Source: Corynebacterium confusum
Lineage (GTDB): Bacteria; Actinomycetota; Actinomycetes; Mycobacteriales; Mycobacteriaceae
Assembly: GCF_030408715.1 (NCBI RefSeq)
Contig: NZ_CP047202.1
Coordinates: 1,576,294-1,640,293, forward strand
Direction: 5' to 3'
Length of the DNA stretch: 64,000 nt
Position 1 is the stretch's first letter. Every line of letters begins with the position of its first letter. The translations under genes were made by a program, and so were the position numbers. This document shows, piece by piece, positions 9,211 through 17,680 of this stretch. The notes under the pieces were generated by a model. It was not told where the DNA came from and ran no database searches. It saw only the letters and a program-made list of their open reading frames with translations.

Positions 9211-9565
9211 CATCGACCCCCGGGTAGTGCTCGAGCTCAAAGCCTTCGCCGCAGGTCACCAGCGCCACGACGTCGAAGCGCACCTGCGTGAAAGGTTTGT
9301 CCTTCAACCACAGCCGCGCCGCCTTGCGCAGGCGCGCCAGCTTGCGCGGGCCCACGGCCTCGGCGACGCCGAAGTCGCGCCGGCTGCGGGTTTTGACCTC
9401 GACGAAAATGACGGTTTCGCCCGCCAGCACGATAAGGTCAATCTCCCCGACCGCGTAGTGGACGTTGTGGGCTAGGACTTGGCCGCCGCGGCGGCGGTAG
9501 AACTGCGCCGCGTAGGCCTCCCCGCGGCGGGCTAAGGCATGGTTGCGTGTATAGGCGGTGTGCAT
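9197..9565 (-). CDS. yraN: UPF0102 (YraN) endonuclease-like protein
   Basis: The 122-aa protein has the restriction-endonuclease-like fold of the YraN family. E41 and D43 (GEIDLIV) and E56-V57-K58 (VEVKTRS) form the D...ExK-type centre. The biochemical role is not established, but the gene is almost always next to comM/dprA or rnhB. It overlaps the comM start, so the two are translationally coupled. A G-rich Shine-Dalgarno (GGGGGGAA) precedes the ATG. Confidence 0.9.
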   Translation of the reverse strand: MHTAYTRNHALARRGEAYAAQFYRRRGGQVLAHNVHYAVGEIDLIVLAGETVIFVEVKTRSRRDFGVAEAVGPRKLARLRKAARLWLKDKPFTQVRFDVVALVTCGEGFELEHYPGVDDGAR

Positions 9566-9682
9566 GTAGAAATTCCCCCCAAAAATTCTGTAGCTTGAAG
9601 CGTGTGCCCGAACGGCACACCCACATCACACCGCCGCAGTCAACACCCGCACAAGGGCAGGCCTCCCCGGAACCGCCAAATC

Positions 9683-9717
9683 TGTGGATAACTGCTTAGC
9701 ACCCCGAGTTATCCACA
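9683..9717. promoter_or_regulatory. Inverted pair of consensus DnaA boxes
   Basis: TGTGGATAA (9683-9691) and TTATCCACA (9709-9717) are both perfect consensus boxes in opposite orientation, 26 bases centre to centre. They lie in the 208-base gap between yraN and the DUF2469 gene. The gap also holds a 7-bp hairpin (GTGTGCC/GGCACAC, 9602-9620) and no plausible gene. Confidence 0.55.
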
Positions 9718-9773
9718 GGCGCCGCGCTCTTAAAGTTGCGCACTGCCCCGCCAGCGCCTATAGTGGCGCGCCC

Positions 9774-10079
9774 TTAATCGGGCAGCACGAAATCGGGCTT
9801 GTCGAGCTCCTCGATGTTGACGTCCTTGTAGGTGATAACGCGGACGTAGCGCACGAAGCGGGCCGCGCGGTACATGTCCCAGACCCAGGCGTCCGACATG
9901 CGCACCTCGTAGTAAACGTCCGCGCCGGAGGTGTGCGGGATGAGCTCTACCGCGTTCGCCAGGTAGAAGCGTCGTTCGGTCTCGACCACGTAGGAAAACT
10001 GGCTGACCACGTCGCGGTATTCGCGGTAGAGCGACAGCTCGACTTCAGCCTCGTAGTTGTCCAGGTCCTCGGCACTCAC
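9774..10079 (-). CDS. DUF2469 family protein
   Basis: This 101-aa protein belongs to an actinobacterial family (DUF2469) that accompanies rnhB in mycobacteria and corynebacteria. It begins MSAEDLDNYEAEVELSLYRE and is rich in acidic and aromatic residues, including the motif ETERRFYLANAVEL. No signal peptide, membrane segment or catalytic motif is visible, and the molecular function is unknown. A strong AAGGAGG precedes the GTG start. Confidence 0.85.
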   Translation of the reverse strand: MSAEDLDNYEAEVELSLYREYRDVVSQFSYVVETERRFYLANAVELIPHTSGADVYYEVRMSDAWVWDMYRAARFVRYVRVITYKDVNIEELDKPDFVLPD

Positions 10080-10148
10080 GTTGGTCTTCCTCCTTAGCGC
10101 GTGGGCAGGTAATAATGCCCAGCATATTCTGCCGGCGGCCCGCTCACG

Positions 10149-10790
10149 TCAAGGCGCGCCCAGGTATTTTCGCTGTGCGGCGGCGACGTTCGCATAGCTC
10201 AAGCGGTGCTGCGGGTTCACCCCCAGCTCTTCGATGGCGCGCGTGTGCGCCGCCGTCCCGTACCCCTTGTGCCCGGCCAGGCCATAGCCCGGGTAGTGCT
10301 CGTCGAGTTCGGCCATCAGCCGGTCCCGGGAGACCTTGGCCAGCACGCTCGCTGCCGCGATGCACCGAGCCGCCGCGTCGCCGCCGGTCATCGGCAGCTG
10401 CGGGCAGGGCATGCCGGGCACCTTCAGGGCATCGGTGAGCACGTAGCCCGGCCGCACGTCGAGCAGCGCGACGGCGCGCCGCATCCCGGAGACGTTGGCG
10501 TGCTGGATGCCGCGGCGATCGATGGCGGCGGGCCCAATGTGCACGACGGCGAAGGCCCGGGCGCAGTCCTGGATGATGGGATAAAGCCGCTCGCGCGCCC
10601 GCAGGGTGAGTTTCTTGGAATCAGTCAGGGTGGACAGCTCCGGGATGATTCGCTCCGGCAGCACGCACGCGGCGATGGTGATCGGCCCGCAGCACGCCCC
10701 GCGGCCGGCCTCGTCCACGCCCGCGACCGGCCCCAGGCCCGCCTTGGAAAGCGCAACCTCGTAGGTCCGTAACTGTTTCAGCGCCCGCAC
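10149..10790 (-). CDS. rnhB: Ribonuclease HII
   Basis: RNase HII cuts RNA in RNA/DNA hybrids and starts removal of misincorporated ribonucleotides. The 213-aa product contains the metal-binding DEAGRG motif (D26, E27) with further acidic residues at D120 and about D156, plus the [10 protein letters not shown] motif. The GTG start lies just after the lepB stop codon with GGAG immediately before it, so it is probably coupled to the tandem lepB genes. Confidence 0.95.
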   Translation of the reverse strand: MRALKQLRTYEVALSKAGLGPVAGVDEAGRGACCGPITIAACVLPERIIPELSTLTDSKKLTLRARERLYPIIQDCARAFAVVHIGPAAIDRRGIQHANVSGMRRAVALLDVRPGYVLTDALKVPGMPCPQLPMTGGDAAARCIAAASVLAKVSRDRLMAELDEHYPGYGLAGHKGYGTAAHTRAIEELGVNPQHRLSYANVAAAQRKYLGAP

Positions 10791-10796
10791 CTCCGG

Positions 10797-11636
10797 CTAC
10801 CCCAGGATGTCCGGGTGCTCGACGATGCCGACGCGCCCCAGCGGCAGGACCACCGCGCGCACCTTGCCGCGGACGTTGTCGACCGGGATGGTCCCCTGCC
10901 GGTTATCGCCCAGGTGGGCGCGAGAGTCAAGCGAATTCGTCCGCGAATCCCCCATCACCCACAGGCTGTCCTCCGGCACGGTCACCGGCCCGAAGTAGTC
11001 CCCGCCGCAGGCCTCCGAGCCGGTCAGCGGGTTGATCTCGTTGACCTGCGGGCTCAGCACGAAGGACTGATCCGTCGGCCGCCCGTCCACCATCACGGCC
11101 GAGTCGCCGGCCTGGCAGGACACGGTCTGCCCGCCGGTGGCGATAACGCGCTTGGTCAGGATGTTGTCCGCGTTGGGTACCAGCCCGACCAGGGAGAACA
11201 GGTTCTGCAGGCCGCGCACCAGCACGTTGTTCGAGCGCTCCACGGTGAACTCGCCGTCCCAGGAGGGCATGGACGCAAAGACGATGACGTCGCCGGGCTG
11301 CGGTTCCTGGAAATAATAGGAGACCCGCTCCACCGCGATGCGGTCGTTCTCACAGCCGGCGCAGCCGTGGAATGTCGGCTCCATCGAGCCGGACGGGACC
11401 ACGTAGAGCCGGCCGATGAAGGCCTGGATCAAGCTCAGCAGCACCACGGTCGCCACGACGGCCAGGGCCATGCCGCGCCACCAACTGGCGCCGTCGTCGC
11501 CGTCGCGGGGCGCGCGCACCGGCCGCTGCCCGGACTCGGCCCCGGCCCGGCGGGTATCCGGGCGGGGATCGCCCGCGCGACGGTAGTCCCGGCGGGGCAA
11601 ACGCGCAGGCTGGTTACTGCTGGATGTCCGGGTCAT
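10797..11636 (-). CDS. lepB: Signal peptidase I, second tandem copy
   Basis: Type I signal peptidase removes signal peptides on the outer face of the membrane. From ATG 11636 the protein is 279 aa: a basic cytoplasmic stretch (1-55), one membrane anchor (about 56-76), catalytic S84 in PSGSMEPTF and catalytic K162 in LTKRVIATGG. The later MGDSRTNSLDSR box is present, so it appears active. It overlaps the 3' end of the upstream lepB by 23 bases. The frame extends further upstream, but that part lies inside the other lepB in a different frame. Confidence 0.9.
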   Translation of the reverse strand: MTRTSSSNQPARLPRRDYRRAGDPRPDTRRAGAESGQRPVRAPRDGDDGASWWRGMALAVVATVVLLSLIQAFIGRLYVVPSGSMEPTFHGCAGCENDRIAVERVSYYFQEPQPGDVIVFASMPSWDGEFTVERSNNVLVRGLQNLFSLVGLVPNADNILTKRVIATGGQTVSCQAGDSAVMVDGRPTDQSFVLSPQVNEINPLTGSEACGGDYFGPVTVPEDSLWVMGDSRTNSLDSRAHLGDNRQGTIPVDNVRGKVRAVVLPLGRVGIVEHPDILG

Positions 11637-12396
11637 CGACACCGCCGAGCCGGTCGAACGGGAAGAAGACAAAGGCCACCTTGCCACGCACGTTCTCGTC
11701 CGGGATGGTGCCGTGGTAGGGGTCGTCGAGGTGATAGCGCGAATCCGCCGAGTTGGTGCGGTTATCACCCATCATGAAGTAGTTGCCCTCCGGCACGGTC
11801 ACCGGGCCAAAATACGGACCTCCGCAGGCCTCGGAGCCGGAGTTCTCGTCGACCGGGTAGGTCTGCGGATCCATCACGTAATCCTGGTTGACGGGCTTGC
11901 CGTCCACCATGACGGACGGGTCGCCGGCCTGGCAGGACACGGTCTGCCCGCCGGTCGCGATGACGCGCTTGACCAGGGTGTTCTCGTCCGGCGGGGCGAG
12001 GGAGACGAAGCTCAGCGCCTCCTGGATGGCCGCGATGACCGAGTTGTCCGAGCGCGGCGACTGGTAGTTGATGTTCCAGGAGTCGGTGCCCTCGAAGACG
12101 ATGACGTCGCCGGGCTCAGGGTGGTTGTCGCCGTAGTAGCTGATCTTCTCGGTGAAAATGCGGTCGTTGGTGCACCCCTCGCAGCCGTGCAGGGTCGGTT
12201 CCATGGACGCCGACGGGATGACGTACTGGCGGCCAATGAAGGTCTGCACGACGCCGACAACCAGCAACACGCCCACGACAATCAGAGCCGTTTCCACCAG
12301 CCATGGCAGCTGCTTCTTTTCCTGCTCCACCGGTTGCGCCGAGGACTGCTCGGGCTCATCCGGGGTCGGGGTTGATGCTGTTTTGTCGTAATTCAC
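11614..12396 (-). CDS. lepB: Signal peptidase I, first tandem copy
   Basis: This 260-aa type I signal peptidase has an anchor at about residues 32-52, catalytic S64 in PSASMEPTL, catalytic K143 in LVKRVIATGG and the GDNRTNSADSR box. It is clearly paralogous to the downstream copy: both share HGC.GC after the serine motif and SCQAGD..VMVDG.P. I chose GTG 12396 because homology begins there and a TAGGAT -10 sits seven bases upstream. The longer open frame upstream overlaps rplS and is a shadow. Confidence 0.9.
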   Translation of the reverse strand: MNYDKTASTPTPDEPEQSSAQPVEQEKKQLPWLVETALIVVGVLLVVGVVQTFIGRQYVIPSASMEPTLHGCEGCTNDRIFTEKISYYGDNHPEPGDVIVFEGTDSWNINYQSPRSDNSVIAAIQEALSFVSLAPPDENTLVKRVIATGGQTVSCQAGDPSVMVDGKPVNQDYVMDPQTYPVDENSGSEACGGPYFGPVTVPEGNYFMMGDNRTNSADSRYHLDDPYHGTIPDENVRGKVAFVFFPFDRLGGVDDPDIQQ

Positions 12397-12403
12397 GCAG
12401 TAG

Positions 12404-12409
12404 ATCCTA
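12404..12409 (-). promoter_or_regulatory. -10 element of leaderless lepB promoter
   Basis: TAGGAT on the minus strand is followed after seven bases (CTACTGC) by the GTG of the first lepB gene. Confidence 0.5.
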
Positions 12410-12478
12410 TCAACAATGCCGACCGCGGCGGCGAGCACCTCGCGGCCGGCGTCCGAAATAGCCCCGACATGACAAAAC

Positions 12479-12517
12479 GCCGCCGGCCCGGACTTAGTGG
12501 TCCGAGGAACCGGCGGC
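12479..12517 (-). terminator. Terminator downstream of rplS
   Basis: A GCCGCCGG/CCGGCGGC outer stem encloses a CGGAC/GTCCG inner stem. On the minus strand it is followed by GTTTTGTC. It separates rplS from the lepB promoter. Confidence 0.8.
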
Positions 12518-12556
12518 ATGGAGCGCACCCACGAGCTTTGGGTGTGCGGGGAGCGA

Positions 12557-12901
12557 CTAGCGGCGCTCCTTGATGCGGGCCTTCTTACCGCGCAGGTCGC
12601 GCAGGTAGTACAGCTTGGCGCGGCGGACGCGGCCACGGCGGGAGACCTTGATGGAGGCCAGATTCGGGGAGTGCACCGGGAAGGTACGCTCGACACCAAT
12701 GCCGAAGGAGACCTTGCGGACGGTGAAGGTCTCGCGGATGCCGGAGCCCTGGCGACGGATGCAGACGCCCTTGAACAGCTGGGTACGCTCGGTGCTACCC
12801 TCGATGACCTTGACGTCAACCTCGAGGGTGTCGCCCGGGCGGAAGGCCGGGATGTCGTCGCGCATCTGCGCGGCATCGATCTTGTCGATGATGTTGCTCA
12901 T
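12557..12901 (-). CDS. rplS: 50S ribosomal protein L19
   Basis: L19 lies at the 30S-50S interface. The 114-aa protein has normal length and the conserved segments [27 protein letters not shown] and [13 protein letters not shown]. It ends in a basic tail. It is followed by a clear factor-independent terminator and is therefore probably monocistronic. Confidence 0.97.
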   Translation of the reverse strand: MSNIIDKIDAAQMRDDIPAFRPGDTLEVDVKVIEGSTERTQLFKGVCIRRQGSGIRETFTVRKVSFGIGVERTFPVHSPNLASIKVSRRGRVRRAKLYYLRDLRGKKARIKERR

Positions 12902-13029
12902 TGTTTGAATCCTTTTCAGTTTAAGACAGAGGACCCTAGCGCCAAGGCGCCGGTTCGTGCCTGTTACATACAGCGGTTATCCATTCTGACACAAGCACAA
13001 AGCCCGCGCCAAATCCCGGGCAGCGGCGC

Positions 13030-15360
13030 TTAGCGCCCGAAGCCGGCCTTGCGCAGCGCGTCGGCCATGGATCCGCCCTGCGGGGCCGCGCCCTGGCCGC
13101 GCTTGCCGCCGCGCGGCTTGTTTGGTTTCTTGCCGCTGCCCTTCGGGCCCTGGCCGCCTTTGGCGTCCTTAGCAGGCTTGCCCGGCTTGCCAGACTTGGC
13201 GGGCTTGCCGTCCTGGCCGGGCTCGTCGTCCAGGCGCAGGCTCAGGCTGATGCGCTGACGCTGCACGTCGACGTCCATGACCTTGACCTTGACGACCTCG
13301 CCGGAGCGGACCACCTCGTGCGGGTCGGAGACGAATTTGTGGCTCATCGCGGACACGTGAACCAGCCCGTCCTGGTGGACCCCCACGTCCACGAAGGCGC
13401 CGAAGGCGGCAACGTTGGTGACCGTACCCTCCAGAATCATGCCCGGGGTCAAGTCGGAGACCTTGTTTACTCCCTCGCGGAAGGTGGCGGTCTTAAACTC
13501 CGGGCGGGGGTCGCGGCCCGGCTTGTCCAGCTCCGCGATGATGTCGGTCACCGTCGGCACGCCAAAGGTCTCGTCGGCGAAGTCCTGCGGGTTCAGCGCG
13601 GCCAGTACCCGGCTGTTACCAATCAGCTCGCCGATGCCCAGCCCCGTCGACTTCGCTATCGCCGCCACGATTGGGTAGGCCTCCGGGTGCACCGCGGAAG
13701 CATCCAGCGGGTCGGTGCCGCCGGTAATGCGCAGGAAGCCGGCGGACTGCTCGAAGGCCTTAGGCCCTAGCCGCGGGACCTTCTTGAGCTCCTTGCGACT
13801 GGCGAAGCTGCCGTGCTCGTTGCGGTAGGCCACGATGTTGCCCGCGATGGTGGAGTTCACCCCGGCCACACGCTCGAGCAGCGGGACCGAGGCGGTGTTG
13901 AGATCCACCCCTACCCCGTTGACGGCGTCCTCGACGACCGCGTCCAGGGTGCGCGCCAGCTGCGTCTGGTTCACGTCGTGCTGGTACTGGCCTACGCCGA
14001 TGGCCTTCGGGTCAATCTTGACCAGCTCGGCCAGCGGATCCTGGAGGCGGCGGGCAATCGAGACCGCCCCGCGCAGGGAGACGTCCATGTCCGGGAATTC
14101 CTCCGCCGCCAGCGGGGAGGCCGAATAGACTGACGCGCCCGACTCGGAGACCACCACGGGTGTGGGCCGCGTACCGCCGGCCTGGGCGACTAGGTCGGCG
14201 ACCTCCCCGGCCAGTTTCTCGGTCTCGCGGGAGGCGGTGCCGTTGCCGATGGCCATCAGGTCGACCGAGTGCTGCGCGCACCAGGTGGCCAGCGCCTTGA
14301 CCGCCTGCGGCCATTGGTTCTGCGGCTGGTGCGGGTAGATGATGGTGGTATCTAACACCTTGCCGGTCGCATCCACGACCGCACATTTCACACCATTGCG
14401 GTAGCCCGGGTCCAGGCCCAGAGTGGCGCGCTGGCCCGCCGGAGCGGCCAGCAGCACGTCGCGCAGGTTCGTGGCGAATACCTGCAACGCGCCCTCCTCA
14501 GCGCGCTCCTTCAGCCGCATGCGCACGTCCAGGCTGGAGGAGACGTAAAGTTTGGTCCGCCAGCCCCAGTGCACCGCGTTGGCCAGCCAGGCCGACGACG
14601 TATCCAGGTCGAAGCGGTCCGCGATGATCCCCTCGTAGGCCGCGTCCTCGCCGGCGTCCAGGTTCAGGTGCAGCACGCCCTCGGACTCGCCGCGCAGCAG
14701 CGCCAGGATGCGGTGCGAGGGCAGGGTATCGAAAGGCTCCGAGAAATCGAAGTAGTCCTTGAACTTCGCCCCCTCGGTCTCCTTGCCCTCGACGACCTGG
14801 GCACCCAGCGCGCCGTCGTCGAAGAACTTCTCGCGCACCTGGCCGACCAGGTCGGCATCGAGGGCGAAGCGGTCCACCAGGATCGACCGCGCGCCCTCCA
14901 GCGCCTTTTTCGGCTCGGCAAAACCCTCGGTCAAGAACTGCTCGGCCAGCTTGTCCGGGTCCGCCGCCGGGTTCTCGATGAGCTGGTCGGTCAGCGGCTC
15001 CAGTCCGGCCTCGCGGGCGATGTCCGCCTTCGTCTTGCGCCGCTTCTTGTACGGCAGGTACAGGTCCTCCAGGCGGGCCTTCGACTCGCAGGCAACGATC
15101 TGGGCGCGCAGCTTATCGGTCAGCTTGCCCTGCTCTTCGATGGCGGCCAGCACCGTTTTCTTGCGCTCTTCCAACTCACGCAGGTAGGTCGCGCGCTCCT
15201 CGATGGTGCGCAGCTGGGCATCGTCCAGCCCGCCGGTCGCCTCCTTGCGGTAGCGGGCGATGAAGGGCACGGTGTTGCCCTCCGCCATGAGCTTGAGCGC
15301 GACCTCGACTTGGTCGACGCGCACGTTCAATTCCGCAGCAATCGTGGCTGCAATATTCAC
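13030..15360 (-). CDS. tex: Tex family RNA-binding transcription accessory protein
   Basis: Tex is a conserved cytoplasmic nucleic-acid-binding protein related to eukaryotic Spt6, linked to transcription and RNA turnover. The 776-aa product has the N-terminal Tex helical region with [15 protein letters not shown], a YqgF/RNase H-like domain ([17 protein letters not shown]), a helix-hairpin-helix region ([15 protein letters not shown]) and a C-terminal S1 domain at about residues 640-708. A lysine/glycine-rich tail follows. GAGG precedes the GTG start. Confidence 0.93.
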   Translation of the reverse strand: MNIAATIAAELNVRVDQVEVALKLMAEGNTVPFIARYRKEATGGLDDAQLRTIEERATYLRELEERKKTVLAAIEEQGKLTDKLRAQIVACESKARLEDLYLPYKKRRKTKADIAREAGLEPLTDQLIENPAADPDKLAEQFLTEGFAEPKKALEGARSILVDRFALDADLVGQVREKFFDDGALGAQVVEGKETEGAKFKDYFDFSEPFDTLPSHRILALLRGESEGVLHLNLDAGEDAAYEGIIADRFDLDTSSAWLANAVHWGWRTKLYVSSSLDVRMRLKERAEEGALQVFATNLRDVLLAAPAGQRATLGLDPGYRNGVKCAVVDATGKVLDTTIIYPHQPQNQWPQAVKALATWCAQHSVDLMAIGNGTASRETEKLAGEVADLVAQAGGTRPTPVVVSESGASVYSASPLAAEEFPDMDVSLRGAVSIARRLQDPLAELVKIDPKAIGVGQYQHDVNQTQLARTLDAVVEDAVNGVGVDLNTASVPLLERVAGVNSTIAGNIVAYRNEHGSFASRKELKKVPRLGPKAFEQSAGFLRITGGTDPLDASAVHPEAYPIVAAIAKSTGLGIGELIGNSRVLAALNPQDFADETFGVPTVTDIIAELDKPGRDPRPEFKTATFREGVNKVSDLTPGMILEGTVTNVAAFGAFVDVGVHQDGLVHVSAMSHKFVSDPHEVVRSGEVVKVKVMDVDVQRQRISLSLRLDDEPGQDGKPAKSGKPGKPAKDAKGGQGPKGSGKKPNKPRGGKRGQGAAPQGGSMADALRKAGFGR

Positions 15361-15388
15361 AAAATACCTCTTCTACTAAAAACCTAAA

Positions 15389-15757
15389 TTACCGGGACGC
15401 CGAGTACGCCAGGGTCGTGCCCAGGCCAAACTCGGTGTGCCCGATTTCGCTCGTGCCGTAGCTTAGCGCCGCGGCGGGCAGCGTCTCCGCTACCGCCTGG
15501 GTCACCTTCGGCAGCGCCAGCGCGGTCTCCGCGTTGACGATGACCCGCCAGACCACCAGCCCCACCGGCTTCTCGCCGTGCTTCCAGACGTACTCGCGGA
15601 CCAGGACGTTATCCGCCACGCACTCGGCGTCGACGACCTCGACCGCGATGTCGCTGACCGTGACGTCGCGCTCGGCCAGGGCGGCGGGCATCGCGGGCAC
15701 GCAGGCGCGCAGCTCCTCTTCGCCCACCAGGACCGACAGATCGGTAGAAACCTCCAT
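15389..15757 (-). CDS. Uncharacterised 122-aa protein between trmD and tex
   Basis: I do not recognise this family. The product begins MEVSTDLSVLVGEEELRAC and contains VREYVWKHGEKPVGLVVWRV and a C-terminal GHTEFGLGTTLAYSASR. It has no signal peptide, membrane segment or cysteine cluster, and reads as a small alpha/beta soluble protein. The ATG lies three bases after the trmD stop with GGGGAGG just upstream inside trmD, so it is translationally coupled to trmD. Codon use matches its neighbours, supporting a genuine gene. Confidence 0.8.
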   Translation of the reverse strand: MEVSTDLSVLVGEEELRACVPAMPAALAERDVTVSDIAVEVVDAECVADNVLVREYVWKHGEKPVGLVVWRVIVNAETALALPKVTQAVAETLPAAALSYGTSEIGHTEFGLGTTLAYSASR

Positions 15758-15759
15758 GG

Positions 15760-16647
15760 CTACCGCACCTCCCCATCCTGATCGAGGCCGTCCAGGAAGG
15801 CACGGTCGGCGTCGCTGAGCTCGGCTTTTTCCAGCAGCTCCGGGCGGCGGGCCCGGGTGCGGCGCAGCGACTCCTCGCGGCGCCAGCGGTCCACCTTCGC
15901 GTGGTCACCGGAGGCCAGCACCTCCGGCACCGACAGGTCCCGCCAAACGCGCGGCTTGGTGTAGCTGGGCCCTTCCAACAGCCCATCGGAGAAGGAGTCC
16001 TCCTCATGCGAGCGCTGGTTGCCCAGCACGCCCGGCACCAGCCGGACCACAGCCTCCGCGATCACCAGCACCGCCACCTCGCCGCCGATGAGCACGTAGT
16101 CGCCGATGGAGACCTCGCGCACCCGGTAGCGGCGCTGCGCGTCGTCGATGACACGCTGGTCGATGCCCTCGTAGCGCCCGCAGGCAAAAACGATGTGGTC
16201 CTCGCGGGAAAACTCCCGCGCGTGCGCCTGCGTGAACGGCTCGCCCGCCGGCGTCGGCACGATGAGCAGCGGGCGCCCGTCTTTATCGCCGGGGGCGCCG
16301 GCGGTCGCATACGGGCGCGCCTCGATGCCCTCCAGCTCGTCGTGGCGCGCCCGGTTCAGGTGCGGCAGCGAGGACTCCAGGCGCGCGGCGGTGGCGGCCG
16401 GGCCGGTGCCAGCGGCGACATCGTCAAGCGCCGGACCCCAGACCGTAGGCTTCATGACCATGCCGGGCCCGCCACCGAACGGGGAATCATCCACCGACTT
16501 GTGCCGGTCCGTGGCCCACTGGCGCAGGTCGTGCACGCCGACCTGCAGCAGGTCCTGCTCGATGGCCTTGCCCAGCAGCGCGTGGCGCACCGGCTCCAAA
16601 TAATCCGGGAAGATCGTGACGACGTCGATCCTCATAGATCCACTCAT
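15760..16647 (-). CDS. trmD: tRNA (guanine-N1)-methyltransferase
   Basis: TrmD methylates G37 of tRNAs that read CCN or CUN, preventing frameshifts. The 295-aa protein has the N-terminal RIDVVTIFPDYL, the SAM-binding trefoil-knot region with GRYEGIDQRVID and SIGDYVLIGGEVAVLVIAEAV, and the C-terminal helical domain. It is longer than typical TrmD because of an insertion after about residue 100. ATG 16647 overlaps the rimM stop (ATGA); a second ATG at 16635 matches the usual N-terminus better, so the start is uncertain by four residues. Confidence 0.95.
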   Translation of the reverse strand: MSGSMRIDVVTIFPDYLEPVRHALLGKAIEQDLLQVGVHDLRQWATDRHKSVDDSPFGGGPGMVMKPTVWGPALDDVAAGTGPAATAARLESSLPHLNRARHDELEGIEARPYATAGAPGDKDGRPLLIVPTPAGEPFTQAHAREFSREDHIVFACGRYEGIDQRVIDDAQRRYRVREVSIGDYVLIGGEVAVLVIAEAVVRLVPGVLGNQRSHEEDSFSDGLLEGPSYTKPRVWRDLSVPEVLASGDHAKVDRWRREESLRRTRARRPELLEKAELSDADRAFLDGLDQDGEVR

Positions 16648-17144
16648 AGATCCAGCAGCCCCTCCGGCGGCGTGACCGTCACGGTCTCGGCCTCCAAGTC
16701 GACCTCCGGCACCATTTCCTCCACGAACGGGATAAGGCTGGTGCGCCCCTCGCCGCCGCGAAACTCCAGCAGCGAGTGTGCGACCCCGGGCTGCAGGGCG
16801 GTGACCTCGCCGATAACCGCGCCGTCGTGGATAACGCGCAGGCCCAACAGTTCGTGTTCGTAGAAGCCGTCGTCGTCGGCATCGTCAAGCGGGGGCGCGA
16901 AGAACTTGGTGCCCCGCAGGGAATCTGCGGCGGTGCGGTCCGGGACCTCCTCGAAGCGCACCAACAGGCGCGCCTGGTGCGGGCGCACCGACGTGATAGT
17001 CAGCGTGTGCTCCTTGTTTCCCTGCTTGCCCTGCAGCACCTCACCCACCGCAAAGCGGGCGTCCGGGTCGTCCGTGGTCACGTCCACCGCGACCTCTCCT
17101 TTTACCCCGTGCGATTTCACCACGCGGCCAATCATCAAATCCAT
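16644..17144 (-). CDS. rimM: 16S rRNA processing protein RimM
   Basis: RimM assists late maturation of the 30S head together with S19. From ATG 17144 the product begins MDLMIGRVVKSHGVKGEVAV, the family N-terminus, and has a C-terminal PRC-barrel (ELLGLRVI through EGLLDL). Upstream ATGs in frame would run into the divergent cupin promoter. The start lies seven bases after TAGTAT, so the mRNA is probably leaderless. It overlaps trmD by four bases. Confidence 0.93.
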   Translation of the reverse strand: MDLMIGRVVKSHGVKGEVAVDVTTDDPDARFAVGEVLQGKQGNKEHTLTITSVRPHQARLLVRFEEVPDRTAADSLRGTKFFAPPLDDADDDGFYEHELLGLRVIHDGAVIGEVTALQPGVAHSLLEFRGGEGRTSLIPFVEEMVPEVDLEAETVTVTPPEGLLDL

Positions 17145-17151
17145 ACGCCCC

Positions 17152-17157
17152 ATACTA
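17152..17157 (-). promoter_or_regulatory. -10 element of leaderless rimM promoter
   Basis: TAGTAT on the minus strand lies seven bases (GGGGCGT) before the rimM ATG. A -35 at normal spacing would fall on the -10 of the divergent cupin promoter. Confidence 0.5.
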
Positions 17158-17171
17158 ATTGGCGCGCACGC

Positions 17172-17177
17172 TAGACT
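17172..17177 (+). promoter_or_regulatory. -10 element of leaderless cupin-gene promoter
   Basis: TAGACT is followed after eight bases by ATG 17186 with no Shine-Dalgarno. It lies only 15 bases from the rimM -10, which points the other way. Confidence 0.5.
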
Positions 17178-17185
17178 GGACACCG

Positions 17186-17599
17186 ATGGACAACCTACCG
17201 ATTAACCGCCCCGAGACCTTCGGCGAAGCCACCCCGACCGAGACCACACTCACCCACCTCAACCTGCTCGAACTCGCCCCTGCCAGCGATGCCTCCCGAC
17301 CCCGCCCCGGCGTCCGCCGCGTGCTCACCGCCGACGGCGTCAACCTCATCCTGTTCAGCTTCCTGCCCGGGCAGTCCCTCCCCGACCACAAGGCGGCCCA
17401 CCCCATCACGGTCCAGTGCTTGGCCGGGGAAGTCACTTTCACCTACCAGGGCCAGGCCGCGGACGTTACCCCCGGCACTGTGATCCACCTCCCCGCCTAC
17501 GCGCCGCACCGGGTCGATTGCCCCGGGGAGAAAAACAAAGGTAATACCCCTGCCGTCATGCTGCTGATGATGCACACCGGCGAAAGCGTCGGAAAATAA
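17186..17599 (+). CDS. Small cupin-fold protein
   Basis: The 137-aa product is a single cupin domain: FLPGQSLPDHKAAHPITVQ followed by GEVTFTYQGQAADVTPGTVI and PAYAPHRVDC. H-x(4)-H and a later H are candidate metal ligands. Such small cupins act as enzymes, metal sensors or sugar-binding proteins, and no substrate can be assigned. ATG 17186 was chosen over an upstream ATG at 17159 because of the TAGACT -10 between them. It is divergent from rimM and 81 bases upstream of a TetR gene on the same strand. Confidence 0.82.
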   Translation: MDNLPINRPETFGEATPTETTLTHLNLLELAPASDASRPRPGVRRVLTADGVNLILFSFLPGQSLPDHKAAHPITVQCLAGEVTFTYQGQAADVTPGTVIHLPAYAPHRVDCPGEKNKGNTPAVMLLMMHTGESVGK

Positions 17600-17667
17600 A
17601 TAAAGACTTTTACCCCACGCGACCGGTTCCCACGAGGCGAGACAGTTCCTGGAGAAATATTCAGTGC

Positions 17668-17673
17668 TACCGT
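17668..17673 (+). promoter_or_regulatory. -10 element of leaderless TetR promoter
   Basis: TACCGT is followed after seven bases (AGCGAGG) by the GTG start of the TetR gene at 17681. Confidence 0.4.
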
Positions 17674-17680
17674 AGCGAGG

